Of a DNA stretch of 43,712 nt, positions 23,781 to 32,729 are shown in pieces. The notes beneath the pieces were generated by a model. That model did not search any database. It was not told where the DNA came from and saw only the letters and a program-made list of their open reading frames with translations. Positions within the stretch are counted from its first letter, which is position 1. Each line of letters begins with the position of its first letter. The stretch spans positions 1-43,712 of the forward strand of contig NZ_LIUQ01000052.1 of the NCBI RefSeq assembly GCF_001276715.1, written 5' to 3'. Made by a program: the position numbers and the translations under genes. Origin of the DNA: Planktothricoides sp. SR001 (GTDB taxonomy: Bacteria > Cyanobacteriota > Cyanobacteriia > Cyanobacteriales > Laspinemataceae).

Positions 23781-24803
23781 ATGAGCAACCAGCCTGCACC
23801 TGAGTCCAATCCTACTAACGCATCTAATCCCGCACCCCCTGACCCCACATCCAAACGCAGCGCCAAAACGCGGCAAATGTTAGGGATGAAAGGCGCTGAT
23901 GTTAAAGAAACATCGATTTGGAAAATTCGGCTGCAACTGATGAAACCAATCACCTGGATCCCGCTGATTTGGGGGGTGGTTTGCGGGGCCGCCGCTTCCG
24001 GCAACTATGAATGGAAATTAGAACATATATTAATTGCCGCCGCTTGTATGTTGATGTCTGGCCCTCTGTTGGCTGGCTATACTCAAACCATTAATGATTT
24101 TTATGATCGCGACTTAGATGCGATTAACGAACCCTATCGTCCCATTCCCTCTGGGGCGATCTCCGTTCCCCAGGTTGTCACCCAGATTCTGGTGTTGCTA
24201 CTTGCGGGTATTGGGGTGGCTTATGGTTTAGATGTTTGGGCAAACCATGAGTTTCCCACCATTACGGTTTTAGCCTTGGGCGGTTCTTTCTTGTCCTATA
24301 TTTACTCAGCCCCACCGTTGAAATTAAAGAAAAATGGCTGGTTGGGTAACTATGCTTTGGGTGCGAGTTATATTGCCTTACCTTGGTGGGCAGGTCAAGC
24401 CCTGTTTGGCACAATTGATGCCAAGATTATGATCATCACCTTAATCTATAGTCTGGCGGGATTAGGTATTGCGATCGTCAATGATTTTAAAAGTGTGGAA
24501 GGCGATCGCCAACTGGGCTTAAAATCTTTGCCCGTGATGTTTGGGGTAGGAACTGCGGCCTGGATTTGTGTACTAATGATTGATGTATTCCAACTGGGGA
24601 TTGCCGGATACTTACTCAGTATTCATCAAAACCTTTATGCGGTCATATTGATCCTATTAGTGATCCCGCAAATTACTTTCCAGGATATGTACTTCTTACG
24701 CAACCCCCTGGAAAATGACGTGAAATATCAAGCTAGTGCCCAACCCTTTTTGGTTTTGGGGATGTTGGTGACTGCATTGGCGATCGGTCATCAGGTGATC
24801 TAA
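23781..24803 (+). CDS. chlG: Chlorophyll synthase
   Basis: The 340-residue membrane protein is a UbiA-family prenyltransferase. The first Asp-rich motif is NDFYDRDLDAINEPYRPIPSG and the second NDFKSVEGDRQLGLKSLP; both bind Mg-diphosphate and the first, with its EPYRPIPSG ending, is specific to chlorophyll synthases. It attaches phytyl (or geranylgeranyl) diphosphate to chlorophyllide in the thylakoid or inner membrane, the last step of chlorophyll a synthesis. About eight or nine membrane spans follow a roughly 45-residue hydrophilic N-terminus (Asn/Pro/Ser-rich, then KRSAKTRQMLGMKG). Length is normal. It stands alone on its strand, which is usual. Confidence 0.97.
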   Translation: MSNQPAPESNPTNASNPAPPDPTSKRSAKTRQMLGMKGADVKETSIWKIRLQLMKPITWIPLIWGVVCGAAASGNYEWKLEHILIAAACMLMSGPLLAGYTQTINDFYDRDLDAINEPYRPIPSGAISVPQVVTQILVLLLAGIGVAYGLDVWANHEFPTITVLALGGSFLSYIYSAPPLKLKKNGWLGNYALGASYIALPWWAGQALFGTIDAKIMIITLIYSLAGLGIAIVNDFKSVEGDRQLGLKSLPVMFGVGTAAWICVLMIDVFQLGIAGYLLSIHQNLYAVILILLVIPQITFQDMYFLRNPLENDVKYQASAQPFLVLGMLVTALAIGHQVI

Positions 24804-24961
24804 CTGATTTCCTGAAATTTTCTAGCAATTATCCGACTCATCAGATACAGATCCAAAGCTTTGATGCCCGCTTATATGGGAAATTCAAAAAATTTTGTAT
24901 CTTATACGGATGAGAAAAGCGGTATTCTTACGGTTAGATTTTTGATCGTTTATACTTCAAG

Positions 24962-24989
24962 TTAGCCGAAACATCACTGTTTCGGCTAA
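24962..24989. repeat. 11-bp perfect hairpin after chlG
   Basis: TTAGCCGAAAC (24962-24972) pairs perfectly with GTTTCGGCTAA (24979-24989) over a 6-nt loop. There is no T-run after it, so it is not a standard terminator, though a weak termination role for chlG is possible. Nothing else is recognised in 24804-25093. Confidence 0.8.
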
Positions 24990-25093
24990 AACATTATTAA
25001 ATCTATCTCAATGATTTTTCTTTTTGCGAGCAAGCGATCCCGTCTAGCAGGATCCTAGTCTTTCTTAGTCGTGGTGGTGTTTGAGGAGTTGAC

Positions 25094-27535
25094 GTGGCCA
25101 ATTTTTTTGCTAAATTTCCCAAAATCTCTCATAAAGTCAGGATGTCTGAATCTAAGGATGATGCCTTGAGTCCCGAATTACCCTCGATCGATGACAAATT
25201 AGAGGCTGCCAATGGTGTTATGGCATCTTCTCCTGTCGAAGCAGGCGATCGCCCCATTGATGCTGCGGTTGATGCTGCTGTGGATCCCCAAACGGAATTA
25301 TCCCCAGCAACATCGACCCCAGAAGCCGTTCGCCCTCCGGAAAATGTCGATTTAACCACCTGGGATAATCAATCAGATCAATCAGATCAATCAGATCAAT
25401 CAGATCAAAAGCTCGACAATGACGTTGCGGCAACAATGCTTAGTTCAGAAAGTGAAAATCCTGAAAATAATCAGCCGCAAACCGAGGAACAGACCAATCC
25501 TGCCGAAGAAAAGTCAACGGCGAATCAAATACGCAAATGGGCTGTTGTCTTAAAACCATTGTTAACCACTAAAGATGGCAAACCCCGGTATCGCACTGTG
25601 TCATTTTGGGTCTATACCGTGGGTGCGATCGCGGTGACAGGGGGTGTAGGAACCGCCGGCTTTGGCTTATGGTACTTAAACAGCACATTGCCCGATGTGA
25701 GTGAAGTCTTCAGCTTTGTCCGGGATGGCACCGTCACCATCAAAGCCGCTGATGGCACCATACTCCAACAATTAGGCCCTGCCACGCGAGAAAAACTCGA
25801 CATTGAAAAGATTCCTCAACTCCAGATTGATGCCTTTATCGCTTCAGAAGACCGCCGCTTTTACCAGCACAATGGCATCGATTACCAAGGAATTTTCCGA
25901 GCCATGTTTTCTAACCTAAAAGCGGGGGGTGTTGTCCAAGGAGCCAGTACCATCACCCAACAGTTAGCCAGAGTGGTCTTTCTGACTCAAGAACAGACTG
26001 TATGGCGGAAACTGCGGGAAGCCCTGCTGTCCTGGAAACTGGAAAAACATATCAGCAAACAAGATATCTTAGAAAGCTACCTCAATAATGTTTATTTAGG
26101 TTCAGGCGCTTATGGGGTAGCAGATGCCGCTTGGGTTTATTTCAGTAAGTCCGTAGATCAGTTGACCTTACCAGAAATGGCCTTGATTGCCGGTTTACCT
26201 CCAGCCCCTAGTGTCTATTCTCCTTTGGTGAATCAAGACCTGAGCAAAGAACGACGTAATTTAGTCTTGGATTCAATGGCTGAGTTAGGATTTATTACTC
26301 CTGAAAAGGCATCTCAGGCAAAAGCGGAACCCTTGGCGATTAAAGCCAGTTCTCCGAAACGGCTTTATGTGGAGGCGCCGTATTTTACCTCTTATATTCA
26401 AAAAGAATTACCCAAATATATCTCATCAGAAGCTCTGGAACTCGGAGGGCTGACGGTGGAAACCACGGTTAATCCGAAATGGCAGAAAATTGCCGAACAA
26501 ACTATTCGCGAGACGGTGGAAATCGATGGCTATGCCCAAGGATTTGAGCAAGCGGCATTTGTGGCGATCGAACCTGTCACCGGAGAAATTAAGGCAATGG
26601 TGGGAGGACGCAGTTTCAAAGAAAGCGAGTTTAATCGCGTCACTCAAGCCCAACGTCAACCCGGTTCGACTTTTAAAGGGTTGGTTTATACTGCGGCGAT
26701 CGCGGCTGGGTTTTATCCCACCGATGGCTATGAAGACGCCAACTTTACTGTTGATGGCTACAAACCCAAGAACTATGACGGCAAATATCGCGGTTGGATC
26801 ACCATGCGGGATGCCCTGACTTCCTCTACCAATGTGGTAGCGGTAAAAGTCTTAATGGAGGTGGGTTTTGAACCTACCATTAAATTGGCTAATGCAATGG
26901 GGATTAAATCAAAACTTGAACCCATCTATTCTTTAGCCTTGGGCGGTTCCGAAGTCAACCTCTTGGAGTTAACCAGTGCTTACGGCACCTTAGCGGCAGA
27001 AGGTAAATATATCCCACCCCACGGAATTGTCCGAGTGCGCGATCGCCGAGGGGAGGTGATTTATGAGCCTAAGTTCGCTCCCAAACAAGCGGTAGATCGT
27101 GATAGTGCTGCCATTGTCACTTGGATGTTGGAATCAGTGGTTAATGCGGGTACTGGCGGCCCTGCCCAACTGCGCGATCGCCCGGTTGCCGGAAAAACTG
27201 GCACCTCTGATGAAGCCCGTGACCTCTGGTTTATTGGCTATATTCCTCAACTTGTGGCTGGGGTTTGGTTGGGCAACGATGACAGCTATCCCACTTGGGG
27301 CAGTAGCGGCACAGCGGCATTCACTTGGGGGGAATTTATGAATAAGGTACGTGAAGACATTCCTGTGGCAAACTTTCCTGAAGTGCCAAGCTGGGAAGGA
27401 CGGGAACCCACCATCAAAGCCCAACCCGTACAGCCTAATTCTGTGATTTACGGCGATACCACCCCGGATAATGCCCAAAAAGTTGAGAATGTTTCGGTGA
27501 CGAATGACTATGAATACCCACAGGGCTATGAGTAA
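25094..27535 (+). CDS. Class A penicillin-binding protein (GT51 + transpeptidase)
   Basis: The 813-residue bifunctional peptidoglycan synthase has a cytoplasmic N-terminal tail (1-169), one membrane span (about 170-194), a GT51 glycosyltransferase domain with catalytic E252 in ASEDRRFYQHNGID and the ASTITQQLAR motif, and a transpeptidase domain. The penicillin-binding motifs are SxxK in PGSTFKG, SxN in SSTN and KTGT in AGKTGTSDEA. It polymerises and cross-links the wall at the outer face of the inner membrane. The GTG at 25094 is chosen because GAGGAG (25083-25088) sits 5 nt before it; the later ATG at 25142 has no spaced site. The tail is acidic and Ser/Pro/Asp-rich, with a 9-bp DNA tandem repeat (about 25370-25407) encoding SDQSDQSDQSDQ, a likely copy-number-variable stretch. 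Confidence 0.95.
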   Translation: MANFFAKFPKISHKVRMSESKDDALSPELPSIDDKLEAANGVMASSPVEAGDRPIDAAVDAAVDPQTELSPATSTPEAVRPPENVDLTTWDNQSDQSDQSDQSDQKLDNDVAATMLSSESENPENNQPQTEEQTNPAEEKSTANQIRKWAVVLKPLLTTKDGKPRYRTVSFWVYTVGAIAVTGGVGTAGFGLWYLNSTLPDVSEVFSFVRDGTVTIKAADGTILQQLGPATREKLDIEKIPQLQIDAFIASEDRRFYQHNGIDYQGIFRAMFSNLKAGGVVQGASTITQQLARVVFLTQEQTVWRKLREALLSWKLEKHISKQDILESYLNNVYLGSGAYGVADAAWVYFSKSVDQLTLPEMALIAGLPPAPSVYSPLVNQDLSKERRNLVLDSMAELGFITPEKASQAKAEPLAIKASSPKRLYVEAPYFTSYIQKELPKYISSEALELGGLTVETTVNPKWQKIAEQTIRETVEIDGYAQGFEQAAFVAIEPVTGEIKAMVGGRSFKESEFNRVTQAQRQPGSTFKGLVYTAAIAAGFYPTDGYEDANFTVDGYKPKNYDGKYRGWITMRDALTSSTNVVAVKVLMEVGFEPTIKLANAMGIKSKLEPIYSLALGGSEVNLLELTSAYGTLAAEGKYIPPHGIVRVRDRRGEVIYEPKFAPKQAVDRDSAAIVTWMLESVVNAGTGGPAQLRDRPVAGKTGTSDEARDLWFIGYIPQLVAGVWLGNDDSYPTWGSSGTAAFTWGEFMNKVREDIPVANFPEVPSWEGREPTIKAQPVQPNSVIYGDTTPDNAQKVENVSVTNDYEYPQGYE

Positions 27536-27596
27536 GTAAAGTCGATCGCGATCGGTTAATATTTCTTTAAGATTGGAAATTGTTGATTCTTAAGTT

Positions 27597-27620
27597 AGGA
27601 GGTACGGCGATCAATCGCCG
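27597..27620 (+). promoter_or_regulatory. Strong Shine-Dalgarno separated from the ATG by a hairpin
   Basis: AGGAGGT (27597-27603) is 29 nt from the ATG at 27633, too far for normal use. Between them CGGCGAT-CA-ATCGCCG (27605-27620) is a perfect 7-bp hairpin. If it folds, the site is brought to an effective spacing of about 13 nt, which could modulate translation of the next gene. No closer in-frame start exists: the GTG at 27620 runs into TAA. Confidence 0.45.
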
Positions 27621-27632
27621 TGCATTAATTGC

Positions 27633-27842
27633 ATGAATATACTGATCGAGGTTGGGGCTAATCCAGCCACAAATTTTCCCGTAGAATTTGTCGCTGTTTA
27701 TGTAGTGGGATTTATTGCAGCGGTGACGATTGGTTCGATCGCCTGGTATAACTCCAAGCGTCCTCCCGGCTGGGAAAATGCGGAACGTCCTAATATTATC
27801 CCTGACTTAAACACTGAGAAAAACGACCAAAAAGATAGTTAA
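27633..27842 (+). CDS. Psb35-like photosystem II assembly protein
   Basis: The 69-residue protein has one membrane span (FVAVYVVGFIAAVTIGSIAWY) after a short N-terminus, and a polar tail starting NSKRPPGWENAERPNIIPDL. The SIAWYNSKRP-GWE-ERP pattern matches what I remember of Psb35, a small thylakoid protein that stabilises the CP47 assembly module of photosystem II. The name rests on memory of that motif; the single-span topology is seen directly. It lies about 100 bp downstream of the penicillin-binding protein and could be read from its own promoter. A probable upstream Shine-Dalgarno is spaced by a hairpin. Confidence 0.62.
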   Translation: MNILIEVGANPATNFPVEFVAVYVVGFIAAVTIGSIAWYNSKRPPGWENAERPNIIPDLNTEKNDQKDS

Positions 27843-27870
27843 ATATCTCTGAATTGAGATTTTCTTGACG

Positions 27871-27898
27871 GTAGGGGCGAATGGCTATTCGCCCTTAC
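27871..27898. repeat. Imperfect palindrome between convergent genes
   Basis: GTAGGGGCGAAT-GGCT-ATTCGCCCTTAC forms a stem of about 12 bp with one mismatch and a 4-nt loop, of the GTAGGGGCGAATGGC type frequent in cyanobacterial spacers. It lies between the convergent psb35-like gene and rsmB and is a likely bidirectional terminator, without a clear T-run. Confidence 0.75.
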
Positions 27899-27933
27899 AA
27901 ACCGTCAATTTTATTTTGGTCTATTTTGGCAGT

Positions 27934-29340
27934 TTATTGGGTAGTTTTTCTTAATCTCACCATAAAAAATCCATCCATTATATGACGATGAGGCCAAACT
28001 TTTATCCACCCTTCAGGAGTGATAAATTCTGCCGCAGGATTGCCTGCTTTTGGTAGTTCAATTTGCCAGTGATGGTGTTGAGATAAGAAATCGGCGATCG
28101 CCTCTTCATTTTCAGGAGAATAAAGAGTACAAGTGGAATAAACTAAAATGCCCCCTGGTTTGACCCATTGGCAAACTTGCTCTAAAAGTTCCCTTTGTAA
28201 TTGACAAATTTCTTGAATATTTTCTGGGGTTTGTCTCCACCGAATATCCGCACGGCGATGTAGGGTGCCTAATCCCGAACAAGGGGCATCTAAAAGCACA
28301 AAATCAGCGGTTTCTTTAAATTGAGATAATTTGCGACTATCCCCAGTAATAGTTTGAATCGATTTGAGTTGTAATCTATGAGCATTTTCTTTGACTTTTT
28401 TCAGTCGAGAAGGGGTGCGATCGCACGCCCAAATTGTGCCTTTATCTCCCATTAACTCTGCAATATGGGTGGTTTTGCCTCCAGGGGCAGCACAAGCATC
28501 AATTACTACGCTATCTGGTTGAGGATCTAATAAATAAGTGACTAATTGAGCACTACTATCTTGGATAGTCCACCAGCCTTGTTCATATCCGGGGAGAGCA
28601 GCGATCGCTCCCACTTTTCCGGTTAATCTTAATCCTTGGGGCAAAGCAGGCAAACGACTAACCTTAACTCCTCCATCTTGTAATGCCGTTTCCACTTGAT
28701 CCACGGAACTTCGCAATGGATTAACCCGCAAATCAATGGTGGGTGATTGATTAAACCATTCACAAAGTTGCTCAGTTTCTTCTAATCCTAATTGTTCTAA
28801 CCAATTATTCACAATCCAGTCAGGATAACTATGGATAATTCCCAAATGTTTTCCTGGAATAGAACTATCGCCACTGGCTTTGATCAGTCCATCTTCAATC
28901 GTACCAGCTTCGGCCTGCCGAAGATACTGCCGAAGTAAACCATTAACTACCCCGGTTAATCCTGACATCCCATTTGTTTTTGCCAATTCCACCGTAGTAT
29001 CCACCGCCGTAGCTGCGGAAATTTGATTTAAATATCGCAGTTGATAGAATCCTATATGCAGAATAATCCGCAAATCCGGGGGTTGTTTGTCCGCAGGCTT
29101 TTTAGCCAATAAATCAATCAACGCATCCAGCGATCGCATCCTTCTGACACAGCCATAAACCAGTTCGGTCACCAAAGCGCGATTCTCGTTCCGAGACTCT
29201 GCGCGATCGGATTTTATTTCTTCAGCCTTGGATTCGATCTGAACCTGACGCAGCCACTTATCCAAAGCCACATCCGCAAAAGCACCTCGACGATGGATAT
29301 CTCGAAGTATTAGAAACGCTATCTGACGAGAATTTTGCAT
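27934..29340 (-). CDS. rsmB: 16S rRNA (cytosine-967-C5) methyltransferase
   Basis: The 468-residue protein has an N-terminal NusB-like RNA-binding domain (about 1-150; starts QNSRQIAFLILRDIHRRGAFADVAL) and a C-terminal Rossmann-fold methyltransferase. SAM motif I is VIDACAAPGGKTTHIAEL. Motif IV has LLDAPCSGLGTLHRRADIRW, and the catalytic cysteine lies in the YSTCTLYSPENEEAI segment, as in m5C RNA methyltransferases. Length fits RsmB (Sun/Fmu). The leader upstream contains a group II intron of about 1 kb on the same strand whose predicted 3' splice site is only about 26 bp before the start codon, so the promoter of rsmB may be beyond the intron. Confidence 0.93.
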   Translation of the reverse strand: MQNSRQIAFLILRDIHRRGAFADVALDKWLRQVQIESKAEEIKSDRAESRNENRALVTELVYGCVRRMRSLDALIDLLAKKPADKQPPDLRIILHIGFYQLRYLNQISAATAVDTTVELAKTNGMSGLTGVVNGLLRQYLRQAEAGTIEDGLIKASGDSSIPGKHLGIIHSYPDWIVNNWLEQLGLEETEQLCEWFNQSPTIDLRVNPLRSSVDQVETALQDGGVKVSRLPALPQGLRLTGKVGAIAALPGYEQGWWTIQDSSAQLVTYLLDPQPDSVVIDACAAPGGKTTHIAELMGDKGTIWACDRTPSRLKKVKENAHRLQLKSIQTITGDSRKLSQFKETADFVLLDAPCSGLGTLHRRADIRWRQTPENIQEICQLQRELLEQVCQWVKPGGILVYSTCTLYSPENEEAIADFLSQHHHWQIELPKAGNPAAEFITPEGWIKVWPHRHIMDGFFMVRLRKTTQ

Positions 29341-29366
29341 TTTTCATCTCATAATTAAGACTTACG

Positions 29367-30361
29367 ATTAGGGGTCAATAGGGAAATCGCTTTCCCTACC
29401 TACCATTCAGAACGCAACGTGCCACTTTCACCGCCCTGTCGCTCCGGGCGTTACTCGCTTTACTTGGCTCCTACTAGGGTAGCTTGCACTATCCCGTTTG
29501 GCATATTCTTCTCACTTTGACCCGTTGGACGATGCCGCCTTGATGGCTCGGTTCGGGTCGTTCGATGTATTGCATTCATATGCATTGTGGGGGCAATTAC
29601 CTACTCAGCTTTCGCTCACTGTACGCACAATGAATGTTTTAATTTATTCCTACCCTTGCGGGTGGCTGATAACGTATTCAGGTAAACCATGTTAAGACTA
29701 ACTTTACCGCCGTATTCCGTCTGCATATACCAGGCATTATTACCCCAGTCTTTTGCTTCTAGATACATCTGACCCCCACAAAGGTTTGCCCTTACACTTA
29801 TCACTACTCAAATTGCTTTGAGAGCCAAGAGGGGGATACTTCGTTCCGTGGTTTCGGGTTTAATTAGCTAATGGTTCACCCTATGCCCCTGGGTACTTTT
29901 AGGACTTCAGTATCAAAGCATTGTTTACTACTTACTTTGACTTTTGTCGGTTAATCAAATAATTACTCATTTATTCCCCATGTTCATTTTGAACGCAGCA
30001 GATCAACCAGTTTCGCTACTTATTATTAGAGAGGGTTCAGGACGGGCGTTTGCTTGCGCTAACCCACGCCTAACCCTAATTGGATCTTCGGGGATTCCCT
30101 ATCGTGTTAAGAGTTACCAGCAATAAACCCGCTTCACAACTTTTGATGGTGAGTCTCAGCAGTGGGGCGGTTGCCTATTACCCCTGGAATGTAATTATAA
30201 TTCTAGGAAATCCGGGTATTTTCCTCCTTATTGGACAACTTTCACCACAGTTATAAGGGTTTGTGGAGCCGTTCATCGGCTTAGACTCTTCGTTCCTCAA
30301 ACCCACACCAAAAAAACGTTTCAGCCGTTTTGCTTCCACTTTGGAGGGAAACGAATCGCAC
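29367..30361 (-). mobile_element. Group II intron without intron-encoded protein
   Basis: On the minus strand the segment begins GTGCGATTCG at 30361, matching the GUGYG 5' consensus. It ends with a domain V-like segment (GAGCG..., then GCGGTGAAAGTGGCACG, then TTGCGTTC, about 29411-29447) and a domain VI-like hairpin (TAGGGAAA-GCGA-TTTCCCTA, about 29378-29397). The final GACCCCTAAT places the 3' end (AY) near 29367. Length is about 995 nt, enough for domains I-VI plus a residue of domain IV. No reverse transcriptase/maturase frame is present; the small frames inside do not look like protein. The lower domain V stem is imperfectly paired on its 5' side, so the ribozyme may be weakened. The middle (about 29.5-29.9 kb) presumably includes remnants of domain IV. 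Confidence 0.8.
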
Positions 30362-30393
30362 ATTTAAAATGACTATAAAACTAAATTAAACAA

Positions 30394-30483
30394 TAGACAA
30401 TTCTGGCAAAATACCGACGTAGATCCCCCCAACCCTCCGATCCAGCGCCACTCGGGTTTTGAGAATTTTACCAGAATTGTCTA
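30394..30483. mobile_element. 90-bp MITE-like element upstream of the group II intron
   Basis: TAGACAATTCTGGCAAAAT (30394-30412) matches the reverse complement of 30465-30483 with one mismatch (19-bp inverted ends). The interior holds GATCCCCCCAACCC and no gene. The context is the leader that would carry the rsmB promoter on the minus strand and the cNMP-gene promoter on the plus strand. It may be a non-autonomous insertion or simply a long hairpin. The rest of the 30364-30633 gap shows nothing definite. Confidence 0.55.
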
Positions 30484-30633
30484 ATTAAATAATTAAATTT
30501 TCAGGGAAATTGTCTTGCTCAGATAAAACCACAATTCAGCAGCTAGTGGCTAGGGTGAGATGCGGCAGTGTATGATATAAATAGGTTTGAAATAGCGATC
30601 GTCAACCCATTCAACTTGTGAGAGCAAGTGATT

Positions 30634-31185
30634 ATGAAAAAAGTTTTATTTATCCTGAGTGAATTGAGTACGCGGGATATTGACTGGCTATTGACTCATG
30701 GGCAAGTCCAAGAAGTCACCAAAGGCACTGTATTGATTCACGAAGGACTGCCCCTTGATGCTTTGTACATTGTCCTAGATGGCATTTTGACGGTTTCCGT
30801 GGCCGGGTTAGGCAACCGGGAAGTGGCTAAAATTGTCTGTGGGGAAGTTTTGGGAGAAATGTCTTTTGTGGATGGTAGCCCCCCGTCCGCTACGGTGAAA
30901 GCCATTGAAAATTCTTTAGTTTTAGCAATTAATCAAAAAAAATTGAGCCAAAAACTAGAGGAAGATGTGCTGTTTGCTTTGCGCTTTTACCAAGCAATTA
31001 CTAAGTTTCTCTCCTACCGATTACGCGGCACTTTCCAGAGTTTTAGCATGAAGGAATCTTCCGAACCCCAAAATAACGCTTTGGATGATGCAGAGGATGT
31101 GATGGGAGGAGCTAACTGGGAAATGGCCAAGGCTAAATTTGAGCGATTGATTCAAGGGATTAAACAAGGTTCAACATTGGTCTAG
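30634..31185 (+). CDS. Cyclic-nucleotide-binding-domain protein
   Basis: The 183 residues (from ATG 30634; an in-frame GTG at 30628 would add two) form one cNMP-binding beta-roll: GTVLIHEGLPLDALYIVLDGILTVSV, GNREVAKIVCGEVLGEMSFVDGSPPSATVKAIENSLVLAI, then helices (KKLSQKLEEDVLFALRFYQAITKFLSYRLRG). The phosphate-binding cassette keeps the Gly-Glu (GEMSF) but has SPPSATV where cAMP-binding proteins carry Arg, so canonical cAMP binding is doubtful. There is no DNA-binding domain, unlike Crp. The tail (DALDDAEDVMGGANWEMAKAKFERLIQGI) is acidic then helical. It may be a stand-alone regulatory module. The gene is convergent with the histidine kinase 40 bp further on. Confidence 0.85.
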   Translation: MKKVLFILSELSTRDIDWLLTHGQVQEVTKGTVLIHEGLPLDALYIVLDGILTVSVAGLGNREVAKIVCGEVLGEMSFVDGSPPSATVKAIENSLVLAINQKKLSQKLEEDVLFALRFYQAITKFLSYRLRGTFQSFSMKESSEPQNNALDDAEDVMGGANWEMAKAKFERLIQGIKQGSTLV

Positions 31186-31224
31186 ATTAGTCTAATCTCT
31201 AATTCTGCTAAAGATGATATTTTT

Positions 31225-32667
31225 TCAGGGTGTTTTTTTCGTTTCTGGGGTTTCGGTGGTTAGCCAAATCACAAAAGTGGTGCCCGGATCTGGGGTGGGT
31301 AAACGGTTGGCTGGTAGCCACTGGGTCGCGGCAGGGCTAAATACTTCAATATCTGCCTGCATTTCGTTAAGAAGGTCTTGAACGATCGCCAATCCTAATC
31401 CTGTCCCGGGGATGTTGCCGTTGGCTTGGACTCCGCGATAATGTCTTTCAAATAAATGGTCTAAATCCTGTTCAGGAATTCCCGGCCCCGTATCGCTAAT
31501 CGCGATCGCCATGAGCGAGGATGACCCCTGAGACTGAGTTTTGCTGGAGTCAGTTTGTCGATCTGGAAGATTCACTTGAATATAGATATGGCCACCGGGG
31601 GCGGTATATTTCACCGCATTATCGATTAAATTACTTAACACTTCCCGCAAAGCTTGCGGATTTGCCCGAACCGATGGCAAGTTTTCCGGTAAGTCGAGGT
31701 GACAAGAGATGTTTTTGTCGGCGGCGATCGCCTCTGCGGAAACTAGCAACGGTTTAAGCACTGCCGCTACAGAACAGGAGGCGATCGGACTCGGAGGTAA
31801 TAACCGCAACATCCCGGAACTACTCCCTGGGGAAGTTTTGGCATTTTTCTGAATTTTTTCAGGCTCACCAACCAGTTCTAACGGATGAATCGGTTCTGGA
31901 TGATTTAGGTCAATCATCCGATCCATAAGAGTCAGGAATTCTTGCACCCGATCGCTTTCTCGGAGGATATTCGCGGCGATTTGGCGATTGGGATCTTCGG
32001 CGGTAAAACGCTTGAGTAACAATTTACCAAAGGTGCGTAAAGCGGTCAGGGGGCTGCGGAGTTGATGCAGTAAATTATCTAGGAGATCCTGTTGTTGAGA
32101 TTGAATCATTTGTTTTTGCCGTAGCTGATTTTCTAACCAGCCCCCCCGTTGATCCAAAATCCGGGCGATCGCCAATGTATCGGCAATTCGGGAAATCTGA
32201 CTCACTTCGCGGGGTTGCCAAGGGCGATCGCGTCGAGTTGTCACCAACAAACCAATTACAATCCCATCGTGAATTAAAGGCAAAACTAACTGCCGAGTTG
32301 GAGTGGCGTTTTCGGCTTGATTCTGCCCATAAGAGGTGTCATCCGCATCCGCTAAAAACTCTTCCATCGACTCTTCTGCTGGCAGCGATCGCGACAATTC
32401 CGGGGATTTGCCGGCGCTAAGTAACCCGCGAATCGGTTGTTTAGTCAAAGGTTGAACCGGCAACAAACCCATCTCTTGATCTTGTTGCCAAACCACATCA
32501 CTGTCAGGATAGGCCACAACGGGAATCAGTTTGGCCTGTTCTCCTTCCGCCAGTTCCTCGGTTAAATACACCACACTCAATGCCGCTCCCAAAACTTGAC
32601 TTAATAAAGTCATTTGCGATCGGCAGAGTGTCACAAATTCAGAACTGGCAGGCATGAACATGAGCAC
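31225..32667 (-). CDS. GAF-domain sensor histidine kinase (Hik2/CSK-like?)
   Basis: The 480-residue protein has an N-terminal GAF-like sensor region (about 1-170), a dimerisation/phospho-acceptor helix with H201 in LLHQLRSPLTALRTFGK, and an HATPase_c domain with N box (EVLSNLIDNAVKYT), G1 (DTGPGIPEQDLDHLF) and G2 (GTGLGLAIV). There are no membrane segments, so it is cytoplasmic. The N-terminus (PASSEFVTLCRSQMTLLSQVLGAALSVVYLTEEL) resembles what I remember of Hik2, the cyanobacterial relative of chloroplast sensor kinase; treat this as a suggestion. The phospho-acceptor is followed by Gln rather than the usual Glu (HQLRSP), which could lower phosphatase or kinase activity. No response regulator is adjacent. 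Confidence 0.88.
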   Translation of the reverse strand: MLMFMPASSEFVTLCRSQMTLLSQVLGAALSVVYLTEELAEGEQAKLIPVVAYPDSDVVWQQDQEMGLLPVQPLTKQPIRGLLSAGKSPELSRSLPAEESMEEFLADADDTSYGQNQAENATPTRQLVLPLIHDGIVIGLLVTTRRDRPWQPREVSQISRIADTLAIARILDQRGGWLENQLRQKQMIQSQQQDLLDNLLHQLRSPLTALRTFGKLLLKRFTAEDPNRQIAANILRESDRVQEFLTLMDRMIDLNHPEPIHPLELVGEPEKIQKNAKTSPGSSSGMLRLLPPSPIASCSVAAVLKPLLVSAEAIAADKNISCHLDLPENLPSVRANPQALREVLSNLIDNAVKYTAPGGHIYIQVNLPDRQTDSSKTQSQGSSSLMAIAISDTGPGIPEQDLDHLFERHYRGVQANGNIPGTGLGLAIVQDLLNEMQADIEVFSPAATQWLPANRLPTPDPGTTFVIWLTTETPETKKTP

Positions 32668-32729
32668 AAAACTTTACTCTTCCCAATCTCTAGTATCTTA
32701 TCAGACTATCTGTAATTCATCTAATTATT

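Noticed and set aside
29498-30363. Several small frames within the rsmB upstream region
   Set aside because: They lie inside the group II intron, overlap predicted RNA elements and do not resemble reverse transcriptase or maturase.
10398-32667. Pairing the orphan response regulator with the GAF histidine kinase
   Set aside because: They are 20 kb apart with no shared signal; co-occurrence in one window is not evidence of a two-component pair.
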